Positions 32,361-39,543 of a DNA stretch of 64,000 nucleotides are shown piece after piece. Every line of letters starts with the position of its first letter. Position 1 is the first letter of the stretch. The DNA is from Rhodococcus koreensis (GTDB taxonomy: Bacteria > Actinomycetota > Actinomycetes > Mycobacteriales > Mycobacteriaceae): assembly GCF_900105905.1 (NCBI RefSeq), contig NZ_FNSV01000005.1, forward strand, positions 8,947,501 through 9,011,500, in the 5' to 3' direction. Both the position numbers and the translations under genes were made by a program. The notes below the pieces were generated by a model. That model was not told where the DNA came from, did no database searches, and saw nothing but the letters and a program-made list of their open reading frames with translations.

Positions 32361-33962
32361 GCTTGTCGTTTAACCACTGCCGTGGCGTGAGGCAGTTGGT
32401 GCTGGTGTTGTTCGGCGTGTCGCAGCGGCATGAGGCGACCACCGCCTGATCATCTTGAGGTTCCTTCCAGAGAACTTTCGAGACGAAGACAGGCGGTGGC
32501 CGTGAGTATCAGTGTGCCCGATCGGCGGGCGGTCGGGGAAGAATCGGTCCCCGATCCGCGTGTCGGCCTGGTGTCGTTCCGCGAAGAGTTCCACCGGTGT
32601 CTGCCGGCCCGAGGTGATGCTTTGTTCGAGTTGACCGATGCGCTGCTGTGTTCCGGCACCGCGGTTCGCACCCTGGTCGAGTTGTCACTGGCCGCCGAGC
32701 ATCGGCGCGGTCACGGCGCCTTATACGACGCAATCAATTGCGGCCGAATAGATCTCGCTCGGCTGCGCCGCGCCCTCGGCGGACTGACGATCCCGCGTGA
32801 TCGCGGCGGCCGGATCGTGTTGGCCGTCGACATCAGTGCCTGGTTGCGCCCGGATGCACCGACGAGTCCGCAGCGGGGGTTCTGCCACGTCTACGGCCGC
32901 GGGAAGAATCAGGCACAGCTGATCCCGGGGTGGCCGTACTCGTTTGTCGCCGCCCTCGAGACCGGCCGTACCTCGTGGACGACGGTGCTCGACGCGGTCC
33001 GCCTGCGCCCCGACGACGACGAAACCGTTGTGACGGCCACCCAGGTGCGTGAAGTGATCACGCGGTTGCGCGACGCCGGGCACCACCGCGACGGCGACCC
33101 GGACATTCTGCTGGTGTTCGACGCCGGGTACGAGCTGGCCCGGCTGGCGTTCGTGCTCGCCGATCTCCCGGTTCAGGTGCTGGGTCGGATGCGTTCGGAC
33201 CGGGTGCTGTGCTTCCCGGCGCCGCCACCGGGCCGTACCGGGCGCCCACCCCGGCACGGTTCCGACTTCAAATTCGCCGACCCCCAGACCTGGCCCGAAC
33301 CCGAGACCACCACCAGCACCGACACCGATCGCTACGGAACAGCCACCGCTGCGGCGTGGAATCGGTTGCACCCGAGGCTCGTCCATCGTGGCTCGTGGGC
33401 GGACCACCCGGGACCGCCGCCGATCGTCGAAGGCACGGTGATCCGGCTGACGGTCGATCACCTGCCCGGGGACCGGCATCCCAAACCGGTGTGGCTCTGG
33501 TACTCACATCCTGGTGCGGGAACCGCCGATATCGACCGATTGTGGCAGATGTTTCTGCGGCGCTTCGACCTCGAACACACGTTCCGTTTCTTCAAGCAGA
33601 CGTTGGGGTGGACCGCCCCGAAGCTCCGCAGCCCCGAGGCGGCCGACCGCTGGACCTGGATCGTGCTGGTGGCCTACGCCCAACTCCGGCTCGCCCGTCC
33701 TCTGGCCGAGGACCTACGCCGCCCGTGGGAACGGCCTGTCCCACCAACACGATTGACGCCGGCACAGGTTCGTCGAGGGTTTTCGCGCACCCGCGCGACG
33801 ATGCCTGTTCCGGCCAGTGCACCGAAACCCAGTCGACCCGGACCCGGACGCCCACCCGGATCGAAAAACACCCACCGCGCACCGCATCACCACGTGGGCA
33901 AACGCGCCGAAACCAAAGCTAGAAAACCCGTCGGGGCCGCCTGCCCAGGTTAAAGATCAAGC
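32361..33962 (+). mobile_element. Insertion sequence with a DDE-type transposase (1602 bp)
   Basis: Inverted ends are visible: GCTTGTCGTTTAACC at 32361-32375 and the complement GCTTGATCTTTAACC at 33948-33962, 12 of 15 bases equal. TAA triplets flank it (32358-32360 and 33963-33965), the first shared with the neighbouring IS5-family element. It holds one transposase gene that stops 9 nt before the right end. Confidence 0.8.
32502..33953 (+). CDS. Transposase (NF041680-type, distantly IS701/IS4-like)
   Basis: The protein has 483 residues from the GTG at 32502; ATG 32430 is also in frame. Features are VSFREEFHRCLPARGDALFELTDALLCS, RRALGGLTIPRDRGGRIVLAVDISAWLRPDA (first D), PDILLVFDAGYELARLAFVLADLPVQVLGRMRSDRVL (second D) and FLRRFDLEHTFRFFKQTLGWTAPKLRSPEAADRW (E). 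I recognise it as the kind of transposase common in Streptomyces and Rhodococcus that pipelines label NF041680. The C-terminus is a basic Pro/Lys-rich tail. It appears intact. Confidence 0.82.
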   Translation: MSISVPDRRAVGEESVPDPRVGLVSFREEFHRCLPARGDALFELTDALLCSGTAVRTLVELSLAAEHRRGHGALYDAINCGRIDLARLRRALGGLTIPRDRGGRIVLAVDISAWLRPDAPTSPQRGFCHVYGRGKNQAQLIPGWPYSFVAALETGRTSWTTVLDAVRLRPDDDETVVTATQVREVITRLRDAGHHRDGDPDILLVFDAGYELARLAFVLADLPVQVLGRMRSDRVLCFPAPPPGRTGRPPRHGSDFKFADPQTWPEPETTTSTDTDRYGTATAAAWNRLHPRLVHRGSWADHPGPPPIVEGTVIRLTVDHLPGDRHPKPVWLWYSHPGAGTADIDRLWQMFLRRFDLEHTFRFFKQTLGWTAPKLRSPEAADRWTWIVLVAYAQLRLARPLAEDLRRPWERPVPPTRLTPAQVRRGFSRTRATMPVPASAPKPSRPGPGRPPGSKNTHRAPHHHVGKRAETKARKPVGAACPG

Positions 33963-34338
33963 TAAGACGTGCCACCGCTGCGGGCACTGCGACACCGCGA
34001 ACAGGCACAGTCAAGCACTGTTCCGGTGCCGCGGCTGCGGATGGACCGGTCACGCCGACCATAACGCCGCCGCCAACATTGCCGCACTCGGGCACGACAA
34101 CTACCGGGCCGCCCAATCAACCGTGCCTAAAGCAGCCACCCCTCTCACAGCCAGTGAGAACGTGAGCAGCAAACCCGCGTCCTTCAGGACAGGGTAGTTG
34201 ATGATGCACCCGAAGTGGCTCTGCCGGTGCCGAATGCGATGGGTGAACGCCGCAACTTCAGTGTCGCGAATATGATGCCTGCCACATCTGGCCCGGGTTT
34301 CCCCACGTGACGGCGCTGAGTCGCCCCGGACAGGCGAA

Positions 34339-34372
34339 CAGTGCCCAGCGTCGCGAAGACTGCTGGGCACTG
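34339..34372. terminator. Hairpin terminator between the transposon nest and the chorismate mutase gene
   Basis: Perfect 11-bp arms CAGTGCCCAGC (34339-34349) and GCTGGGCACTG (34362-34372) enclose a 12-nt loop. It lies 40 nt after the chorismate mutase stop on the minus strand and would terminate that transcript. Confidence 0.65.
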
Positions 34373-34412
34373 CTCTCGCGATCGGTGTCGACCGAGGTGA
34401 GTGTCGGTGCGG

Positions 34413-34730
34413 CTACCGTGTTCGGTACGTCGACGAAAAGGGTGGCCGCGCCAGCCGGAGCAATTCCAGCGCCAGCAGCGAACCTCGGGGGCCCAATTCG
34501 TCCTGATAGCGGCGGATCACGTCGGTCTCCCCGCCGAGCGCGACCATCGGTGCACCGGACTCGACCCGGGTACGAGCCGCGAGCTGTGCGAGAACGAGGC
34601 GGCGATGGACCGCGTCCAGGATCTCCGCGTCGAGGCGGGCGATCTCGGCGTGAACGCGATTCAGATCCGTGCCGTCGGAGACTGCGCCTGTGGCGTCTTC
34701 GCTGACTGCCCCGAAATCACTGTCCGTCAT
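34413..34730 (-). CDS. Chorismate mutase (AroQ-type)
   Basis: The protein has 105 residues. After a leader of about 22 residues, the helical AroQ pattern is seen: LNRVHAEIARLDAEILDAVHRRLVLAQLAARTRVESG, then IRRYQDELGPRGSLLALELLRLAR. The enzyme turns chorismate into prephenate for Phe and Tyr. The motif R-x-(3)-L-x-L-(I/V) in helix 1 is present in a slightly divergent form. The size is right for the intracellular actinobacterial form, which often needs DAHP synthase to be fully active. It has no aromatic-pathway neighbours here. Confidence 0.78.
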   Translation of the reverse strand: MTDSDFGAVSEDATGAVSDGTDLNRVHAEIARLDAEILDAVHRRLVLAQLAARTRVESGAPMVALGGETDVIRRYQDELGPRGSLLALELLRLARPPFSSTYRTR

Positions 34731-34866
34731 CGTTGCTCCTCGACTGGGTGACCGTGTACGACCATCGTCGGACGGGAGCGGCCGCAGCGACAGACACCCT
34801 GGGGTGAGGAATGGCGACCCCTGTCCGGCCCGGCCGACCGGGCGGGTGCCGCGAACCGACTGCGCG

Positions 34867-36267
34867 CTACCGCAGTGCGATGAACCGCTGCAGTTTCCCG
34901 CTCGCCTGATGGCGCTGCAGGTGGTCGACGACCTCGATCCGGACCTGCGGATCGGACAATCCTTGCCGGCGCAACGCCCCGGCGACAGCCGACGTCAGCC
35001 GGGCGACGTCGGGGTCGCCGACCGCGAAGATGTCCGCACCGTCGACGGTCTGCCTGACCTGGTACTCGGAGACACGCGGATCTGCGCCGAGGACGTAACG
35101 AAACGTGCTCGCGGGCACCGTCTTCGTCCCGTATCGGAAATCGTCGTCGCGCCGCCCGCCGATGTCGGCGACGCGCACGAAGGCACTTCCGCACGGGCAG
35201 GTGCCGGGGAGCAACGTGACCTGATCGCCGAGGTCGTAGCGGATGAAGGGAAACGTCCGGTTGGCCAGGCCCGTGGCGAGTGTTCGCGCGGCCGGCGCAT
35301 CGGCGGCGACCGGGGTGCCACTGTCGTCGACGCGTTCGAGCACGACCTCGTCCTCGCACACGTGCAGTCCCTCGCCGTGTCCGCAACCCACTGCCTGCAC
35401 GCCGATCTCGGTCGACCCCCACAGGTTGTGGATCGGCACCGACCAGGCTTCGCCGATGGCCTGCCGATCCTCATCCAGCAGTGGCTCGGAGTTGGTGCTC
35501 ACCCGGACGGGGTGAACCTGCAGACCGCCGGCCAAGGATGCTCGGGCGAGCCGTCCGATCACCGACGCATATCCGACCAGGTGCGTGGGGCGAGCCGCGG
35601 CCACGGCGGCGACGATTTCGTCGAACGGTGCGCCTGCCGGGATCACAACGGTCTCCATCCCCGGTGCGGTCGGCACATCGAACAAGGGGGTGCTCGCGTG
35701 CGGAGGGACACCGGCCGCGAGCACGGCGAGGCGCGAAGGAGACTGCACCGGCGCCCGCCGTTCCTCCCGCGCCTGCATCCGCCAGGCCAGGCACGCGGCC
35801 GACACGGAGAACTGCCAATCCCAGACATACACGCCGCGGACACCACTCGACCCACCCGAGCTGAAGATCTGTGCGTCGCCCGGGGTGTACGAAAACCATT
35901 GCTGCTCGGCCAGAATCCGTTCGGCACGCTCGCGATCGAGGTCACGAGTGGTGACGATCGCATCCCACTTGTCCTGCGCGTCCTGCTTGGTCATCATCGG
36001 CAGCGACGCCAGGTCGGCGACCGTGGCCGTCGACGGATCGAGACCACGAAGCCGCCGGGCGTGAAACGGCGACCGCTCACGGGCGTGCGAGAGCAGGGCC
36101 CGCAGCCGTGCGGTCCGGTAGCGCTCGATCTGTTCTCGCGGCCAGTCCAGGCGTCGCGTGTGGTCCTCGAGGGCCGCCTGAACCGCATTCAGCTGGCCGG
36201 CGCGCACACGCGCGTACGCCGTGTGCCCCATGTCGTCCGGAGCATCTCCGGGTACCGATCGGGACAT
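34867..36267 (-). CDS. Phenylacetate-CoA ligase (PaaK)/coenzyme F390 synthetase family adenylate-forming enzyme
   Basis: The protein has 466 residues from ATG 36267; the frame is open further upstream, but that part shadows another gene. It has the PaaK order: RYRTARLRALLSHARERSPFHARRL at the start, LPMMTKQDAQDKWD, a P-loop-like IFSSGGSSGVRGVYVWD, the adenylate-binding IHNLWGSTEIG, YDLGDQVTLLPGTCPCGS and a small C-terminal domain with YQVRQTVDGADIFAVG. Such enzymes activate aryl or other carboxylates as CoA thioesters. The replacement of several canonical PaaK residues and the lack of other paa genes leave the substrate open. Confidence 0.78.
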   Translation of the reverse strand: MSRSVPGDAPDDMGHTAYARVRAGQLNAVQAALEDHTRRLDWPREQIERYRTARLRALLSHARERSPFHARRLRGLDPSTATVADLASLPMMTKQDAQDKWDAIVTTRDLDRERAERILAEQQWFSYTPGDAQIFSSGGSSGVRGVYVWDWQFSVSAACLAWRMQAREERRAPVQSPSRLAVLAAGVPPHASTPLFDVPTAPGMETVVIPAGAPFDEIVAAVAAARPTHLVGYASVIGRLARASLAGGLQVHPVRVSTNSEPLLDEDRQAIGEAWSVPIHNLWGSTEIGVQAVGCGHGEGLHVCEDEVVLERVDDSGTPVAADAPAARTLATGLANRTFPFIRYDLGDQVTLLPGTCPCGSAFVRVADIGGRRDDDFRYGTKTVPASTFRYVLGADPRVSEYQVRQTVDGADIFAVGDPDVARLTSAVAGALRRQGLSDPQVRIEVVDHLQRHQASGKLQRFIALR

Positions 36268-36347
36268 GACGCCCTCCGCATCAGGGTGGTCCGGCGCATC
36301 ACTGTCGTCCGTGCAAATTCGAGTCTTGCACAGCGGGGTGTCGACCG

Positions 36348-37061
36348 TCAGCGTGTGCGAATCTTCCGCAGAAGACGCGTCAGCGTTCGGGCGTCCCGCC
36401 ACCCGAACGACGTGCGGTCCGTGGCACGTCGTTGGAGCATGTCCACGATCTGCGCGGGAACGGCGACTCGGTGCCGCACCGCACTGTCCACGACCTCGAG
36501 GACCGCGCGGTGTGGCCGGTCGTCCTCGAGCGCAAACCCCGCATCGTGCACAGCCTCGGGAGGCAGTGCCGGCCGCAACGCGGCGACCACCTCGTATGCG
36601 AACGCGTGGAAATCCTCCCGGCCGGAGGCGTTGGTGAACGTGACGGTGGCGATCGACCCGAGAAGTTCGCTCTCGCGGGCCAGGCGGGGGAGTTGTCGCT
36701 GCCAGTCGGGCGCGGCCGTGATTCCGGCTCCGGCGATCACGCCGACCGCACCGAGTGCGCGAACGTGTTCGAGCCACCCGTGCGGAGGCACGACGACAAC
36801 ATCGAAGAGAACGTCCGTGTCGTCCTCGATCAACAGGGTGCGTCCGTCGGCCGAGCGCAACGACAGCACGGCCGACGTCAGGTCGTCGACGCCGTCGAAG
36901 ACAGGGCTGGGGTCCCGCCACCCGCGCCCAGCCAGGTTCTGCAACAACGTATGCCGCGATCCGCGCTGGACGTCGTAGTCCAGCGCCACCATCGGTGTAC
37001 CCCGTCGGTCCGCTGCGGGCGCGTGGTAGATGGCGACGGCGGCGACTGCTGATTCCCCCAT
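36348..37061 (-). CDS. Hypothetical protein upstream of the PaaK-like ligase
   Basis: The protein has 237 residues. It looks like a soluble alpha/beta protein: VAAVAIYHAPAADRRGTPMVALDYDVQ, LLIEDDTDVLFDVVVVPPHGWLEHVRALGAVGVIAGAGI and LLGSIATVTFTNASGREDFHAFAYEVVAALRP. No motif I can name is present. It ends 80 nt before the ligase gene on the same strand, so the two are probably co-transcribed. The steady codon bias and lack of better frames support that it is real. Confidence 0.6.
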   Translation of the reverse strand: MGESAVAAVAIYHAPAADRRGTPMVALDYDVQRGSRHTLLQNLAGRGWRDPSPVFDGVDDLTSAVLSLRSADGRTLLIEDDTDVLFDVVVVPPHGWLEHVRALGAVGVIAGAGITAAPDWQRQLPRLARESELLGSIATVTFTNASGREDFHAFAYEVVAALRPALPPEAVHDAGFALEDDRPHRAVLEVVDSAVRHRVAVPAQIVDMLQRRATDRTSFGWRDARTLTRLLRKIRTR

Positions 37062-37203
37062 GGATCGTTACGATGCCACAGAAAAAGTCCGACTGGAAGG
37101 TTTTGTTCGCGCTTTCGGCGCGCCGTTGCCCTATCCCGCGTCCACTCGTGCGACCGCCCCGGTCGTGCTTGCGGTGCGTCGGCGGCTTTGGAAACCTCGG
37201 AGT

Positions 37204-37812
37204 ATGGGAGGTTTCATCGCGCAGCACGCGGCCGCTGTCACCAGCCTGGCCTTCGTGGTTGCCGGCCTCGCAGTCCTCGTGGGTCGCCGGCGCGACGCGC
37301 CGTCCATCACCTACGGCCTGCTCATCGTCGCGGTCGGTGTCGGGTCGCTCGTCCAGCACGGACCCGACCCTCCGTGGCAGGGATACGCGCACGACATCCC
37401 GATCGCGACGTTGCTCGCGTACATCGCCGTCGACGCCGCGTCCGATCGGTTCGGCCGACGGCTGTCGCCGGTGTGGTGGCTCGTTGTTTCGCTCCTGATG
37501 ATTCCCACCGTGGCTGCCGGCCCGACGGCGTCGACGATCGTGCAGGCATTCCTCGCCGCGGCCGCGGTGGGACTCTGCCTCGAACGCGCCCGCGTCCGAC
37601 CGGAGTTGCGGCGCACGACGATCGTCGCGGCAGTGCTTGTCGCGTCCGGCGCGCTGCTCGGCGCCGTGGGCGACCGGACGCCGATCTGCAGGCCGGGTAC
37701 TCTCCTGCCGGGCCACGCGCTGTGGCACGTGCTCGCCGCCGCCGGATTGTGGCGGCTTGAACCCATGATCGGTTCGTCGGCCGATACGACGGTGAGACGG
37801 CGCAGGTCATGA
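37204..37812 (+). CDS. Polytopic membrane protein, perhaps of the ceramidase/CREST type
   Basis: The protein has 202 residues from the ATG at 37204. Five to six hydrophobic helices are visible, starting with AAAVTSLAFVVAGLAVLVG. Polar residues that could bind a metal are placed within or near the helices: LVQHGPDPPWQGYAHDIPIATLLAYIAVD and the C-terminal PGHALWHVLAAAGLW with H-x-x-x-H. The CREST superfamily (alkaline ceramidases, PAQR receptors) uses such a set of His and Asp with zinc. The similarity is by motif only. It is divergent from the gene at 36348-37061. Confidence 0.6.
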   Translation: MGGFIAQHAAAVTSLAFVVAGLAVLVGRRRDAPSITYGLLIVAVGVGSLVQHGPDPPWQGYAHDIPIATLLAYIAVDAASDRFGRRLSPVWWLVVSLLMIPTVAAGPTASTIVQAFLAAAAVGLCLERARVRPELRRTTIVAAVLVASGALLGAVGDRTPICRPGTLLPGHALWHVLAAAGLWRLEPMIGSSADTTVRRRRS

Positions 37813-37835
37813 CGCTCGGCGCCCGGAGTGAAGGA

Positions 37836-38417
37836 CTACGCAGGGTCCGCGACACCGTGAAAGACGGTGCGGTTGACCGACACGACCCGCCACCCTCCCG
37901 CCCATTCGATCTCGCAGACCGCGCCGTTGACGATGCGCGGCACCACCGTGTCGGACAGGTCACCGAGTACCGCGCGGATGAGCGCCCCGTGCGTGATCAC
38001 TAAGACTCGGCCGTCGGGGTAGGTCCCGGCGATCGCGCCGAGGGCGCGGCAACCCCGCGCCGAGACCGATTGCAGTGACTCGAGGTCCGGGAAGGCGCCG
38101 TCCGGCCACCGACGCTCGGCGTCCTCGCGGGTCAGCCCTTCGGCGGCGCCGTAACTTCGTTCGGCGAGTCCGGAATGCGTTCCCGTGACACCGATCCCGA
38201 GGTATTCCGCGATGATCCGGCCGGTGCCGACCGCGCGAGACAGTGGGGAGGTGACCACCGTGTCCCACGCCTCGGCTTCGAGTATCCGCGCGGTATCGCG
38301 AGCCTGCCCGCGGCCGACGTCGTCGAGCGGTACGTCGGTGTGGCCCTGCAACAGCCCCCGCCGGTTCCAGTCGGTGCGGCCGTGGCGGACCAGCGCCAAC
38401 CGGGTCGTCTCGCTCAT
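37836..38417 (-). CDS. Histidine phosphatase (phosphoglycerate-mutase-like)
   Basis: The protein has 193 residues. The RHG motif (LALVRHGRTDWNRRGLLQGHTDVPL) carries the nucleophilic His. Arg of VTSPLSRAVGTG, Glu of LAERSYGAAEGL and the second His of VLVITHGALIRAV complete the site. This group removes phosphate from small metabolites such as sugar or glycerol phosphates. The ATG overlaps the stop of the ABC ATPase gene by 4 nt, so it belongs to the uptake operon upstream and may act on the imported compound. Confidence 0.85.
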   Translation of the reverse strand: MSETTRLALVRHGRTDWNRRGLLQGHTDVPLDDVGRGQARDTARILEAEAWDTVVTSPLSRAVGTGRIIAEYLGIGVTGTHSGLAERSYGAAEGLTREDAERRWPDGAFPDLESLQSVSARGCRALGAIAGTYPDGRVLVITHGALIRAVLGDLSDTVVPRIVNGAVCEIEWAGGWRVVSVNRTVFHGVADPA

Positions 38418-39517
38418 CGCCGCGATCCGGCGAGCGCCGCCGCACTGGGAGCGGGCACGTCGGCCTTCGTCGGGGCCGGGTAGAACAGGGCTCGGCGGAT
38501 CGTCAGCCGGACGCGGTCGCCGACCACCGGCCGGGTTCCGCGGACCGCACACCGGAATTCGGCGCCGCGGCAGGACACGACGACGTCGCTTGCCTCGCGC
38601 CCGAAGAGCGACGACATCACGATCCCCTGGGTAGTACCCGCGCTGTCCGTCGACGTCACCTCGATGTCGGAGGGCAGCACGGCGAGGATGCCGGTTCCGG
38701 ATGACATGTCCGCCAGCCGATCCCGACCCACGTGCACACCGCCGTCGGCGCTCGAGAAGCCATGGTCGGACACGGTGCCGGGCAGCAGGTTCGCGTCCGA
38801 GAGGAACTTCGCGACAAACGCCGAGCGTGGTCGCTGCACGAGTTCCTCCGGTGTCCCGACCTGCTGAATCCGCCCGCCGTCGAGCACGACGACCCGGTCG
38901 GCGAGGGCGAGGGCCTCGGCGCGATCGTGCGTGACATGCACGACCGTCAGGTTCTGCGCGCGGGTGAGGGTGCGCAATTCCAGACGCAACCGATCGCGCA
39001 GCGGTTCGTCCAGCGCGGACAGCGCCTCGTCGAGCAGCAGCGCGCGGGGCTGCGCCACCAGCGCCCGGGCGAGCGCGACACGCTGGCGCTGCCCACCGGA
39101 CAGCGTCGCCGGATCACGCTTCGCCAACCCGGGCAGCCCCACCAGATCGAGCACGTCCGCGACCCGCTCGGCGCGCCGGGCGCGCGGCACCTTGGCAACC
39201 TCGAGCGGGTACGCGACGTTACGCCCGACGCTCCGGTGCGGCCAGATCGCATGCTGCTGGAACACCATTCCCAGTCCACGCTTGTCGGGGGGCACGGCGC
39301 GGGTGCCGTCGGCGACGACCTCGTCGCCCAGCCGCACGAGCCCCACGGTGGGGGCGAGAAACCCGGCGACCGTGCGCAGCAGGGTGGTCTTACCCGAACC
39401 CGACGGTCCGACGAGTGCGACGAACTCACCGTCGCGGACGTCCAGGTCGATACCGGACAGTCCCGCGGTGCCGTCGGGGTAGCGGAGGTCGACACCGGTG
39501 AGGGTGATCGCGGACAT
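38414..39517 (-). CDS. ABC importer ATP-binding protein (PotA/FbpC/PhnT-like)
   Basis: The protein has 367 residues. Walker A is GPSGSGKTT, the Q-loop lies in GMVFQQHAIWPHRSVGRNVAYPL, the signature is LSGGQRQRVALARAL and Walker B is ALLLDEALSALDE. The C-terminal 120 residues form an OB-type regulatory domain, as in the spermidine/iron/aminoethylphosphonate group. It follows the permease gene by about 26 nt and overlaps the histidine phosphatase gene by 4 nt. The substrate is best judged from neighbours: an organophosphate or phosphonate is more likely than iron. Confidence 0.88.
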   Translation of the reverse strand: MSAITLTGVDLRYPDGTAGLSGIDLDVRDGEFVALVGPSGSGKTTLLRTVAGFLAPTVGLVRLGDEVVADGTRAVPPDKRGLGMVFQQHAIWPHRSVGRNVAYPLEVAKVPRARRAERVADVLDLVGLPGLAKRDPATLSGGQRQRVALARALVAQPRALLLDEALSALDEPLRDRLRLELRTLTRAQNLTVVHVTHDRAEALALADRVVVLDGGRIQQVGTPEELVQRPRSAFVAKFLSDANLLPGTVSDHGFSSADGGVHVGRDRLADMSSGTGILAVLPSDIEVTSTDSAGTTQGIVMSSLFGREASDVVVSCRGAEFRCAVRGTRPVVGDRVRLTIRRALFYPAPTKADVPAPSAAALAGSRR

Positions 39518-39543
39518 GAAGAGGACTCCGATCTGTGGAGTGG

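Larger units (their letters stand above)
30348..34197 (+). pseudogene. tnpB: TnpB, frameshifted and split by two insertions
   Basis: The gene starts at the GTG at 30348 (MKRIVVVKLAPTPEQ). Near 30567 one extra G shifts the frame (IKKV, then ADAYATRTANLRNGNYGTPG). The RuvC residues are in WLGVDLGIVNLAV and IAVEDLSGIRD. At 31355 the chain stops in NPRNTRK and resumes at 33966 as TCHRCGHCDTANRHSQALFRCRGCGWTGHADHNAAANIAAL, the zinc ribbon and last RuvC Asp. The joined sequence 30348-31355 plus 33966-34197 is 1240 nt: with one extra base removed it is 413 codons, stop included. In its present state it cannot make a full protein. Confidence 0.88.
29915..34198 (+). mobile_element. Composite remains of an IS200/IS605 element (divergent tnpA/tnpB) with two younger insertions inside
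   Basis: The left end follows TTGAT (29910-29914). A subterminal hairpin CCTGGCCC-TTGG-GGGCCGGG lies at 29924-29943. The right end has GTCC-TTCA-GGAC (34179-34190), then AGGGTAGT near 34198. Inside are a minus-strand tnpA, a plus-strand tnpB and two foreign elements (31356-32357 and 32361-33962). Without these the element would be about 1.7 kb, normal for an IS605-type unit. Both own genes are damaged, so it is probably immobile by itself. Confidence 0.8.

Noticed and set aside
34867..37728. One 953-residue protein on the minus strand
   Set aside because: The first half is a basic low-complexity shadow of other genes. Only the part from 36267 has the PaaK pattern and a sensible start.
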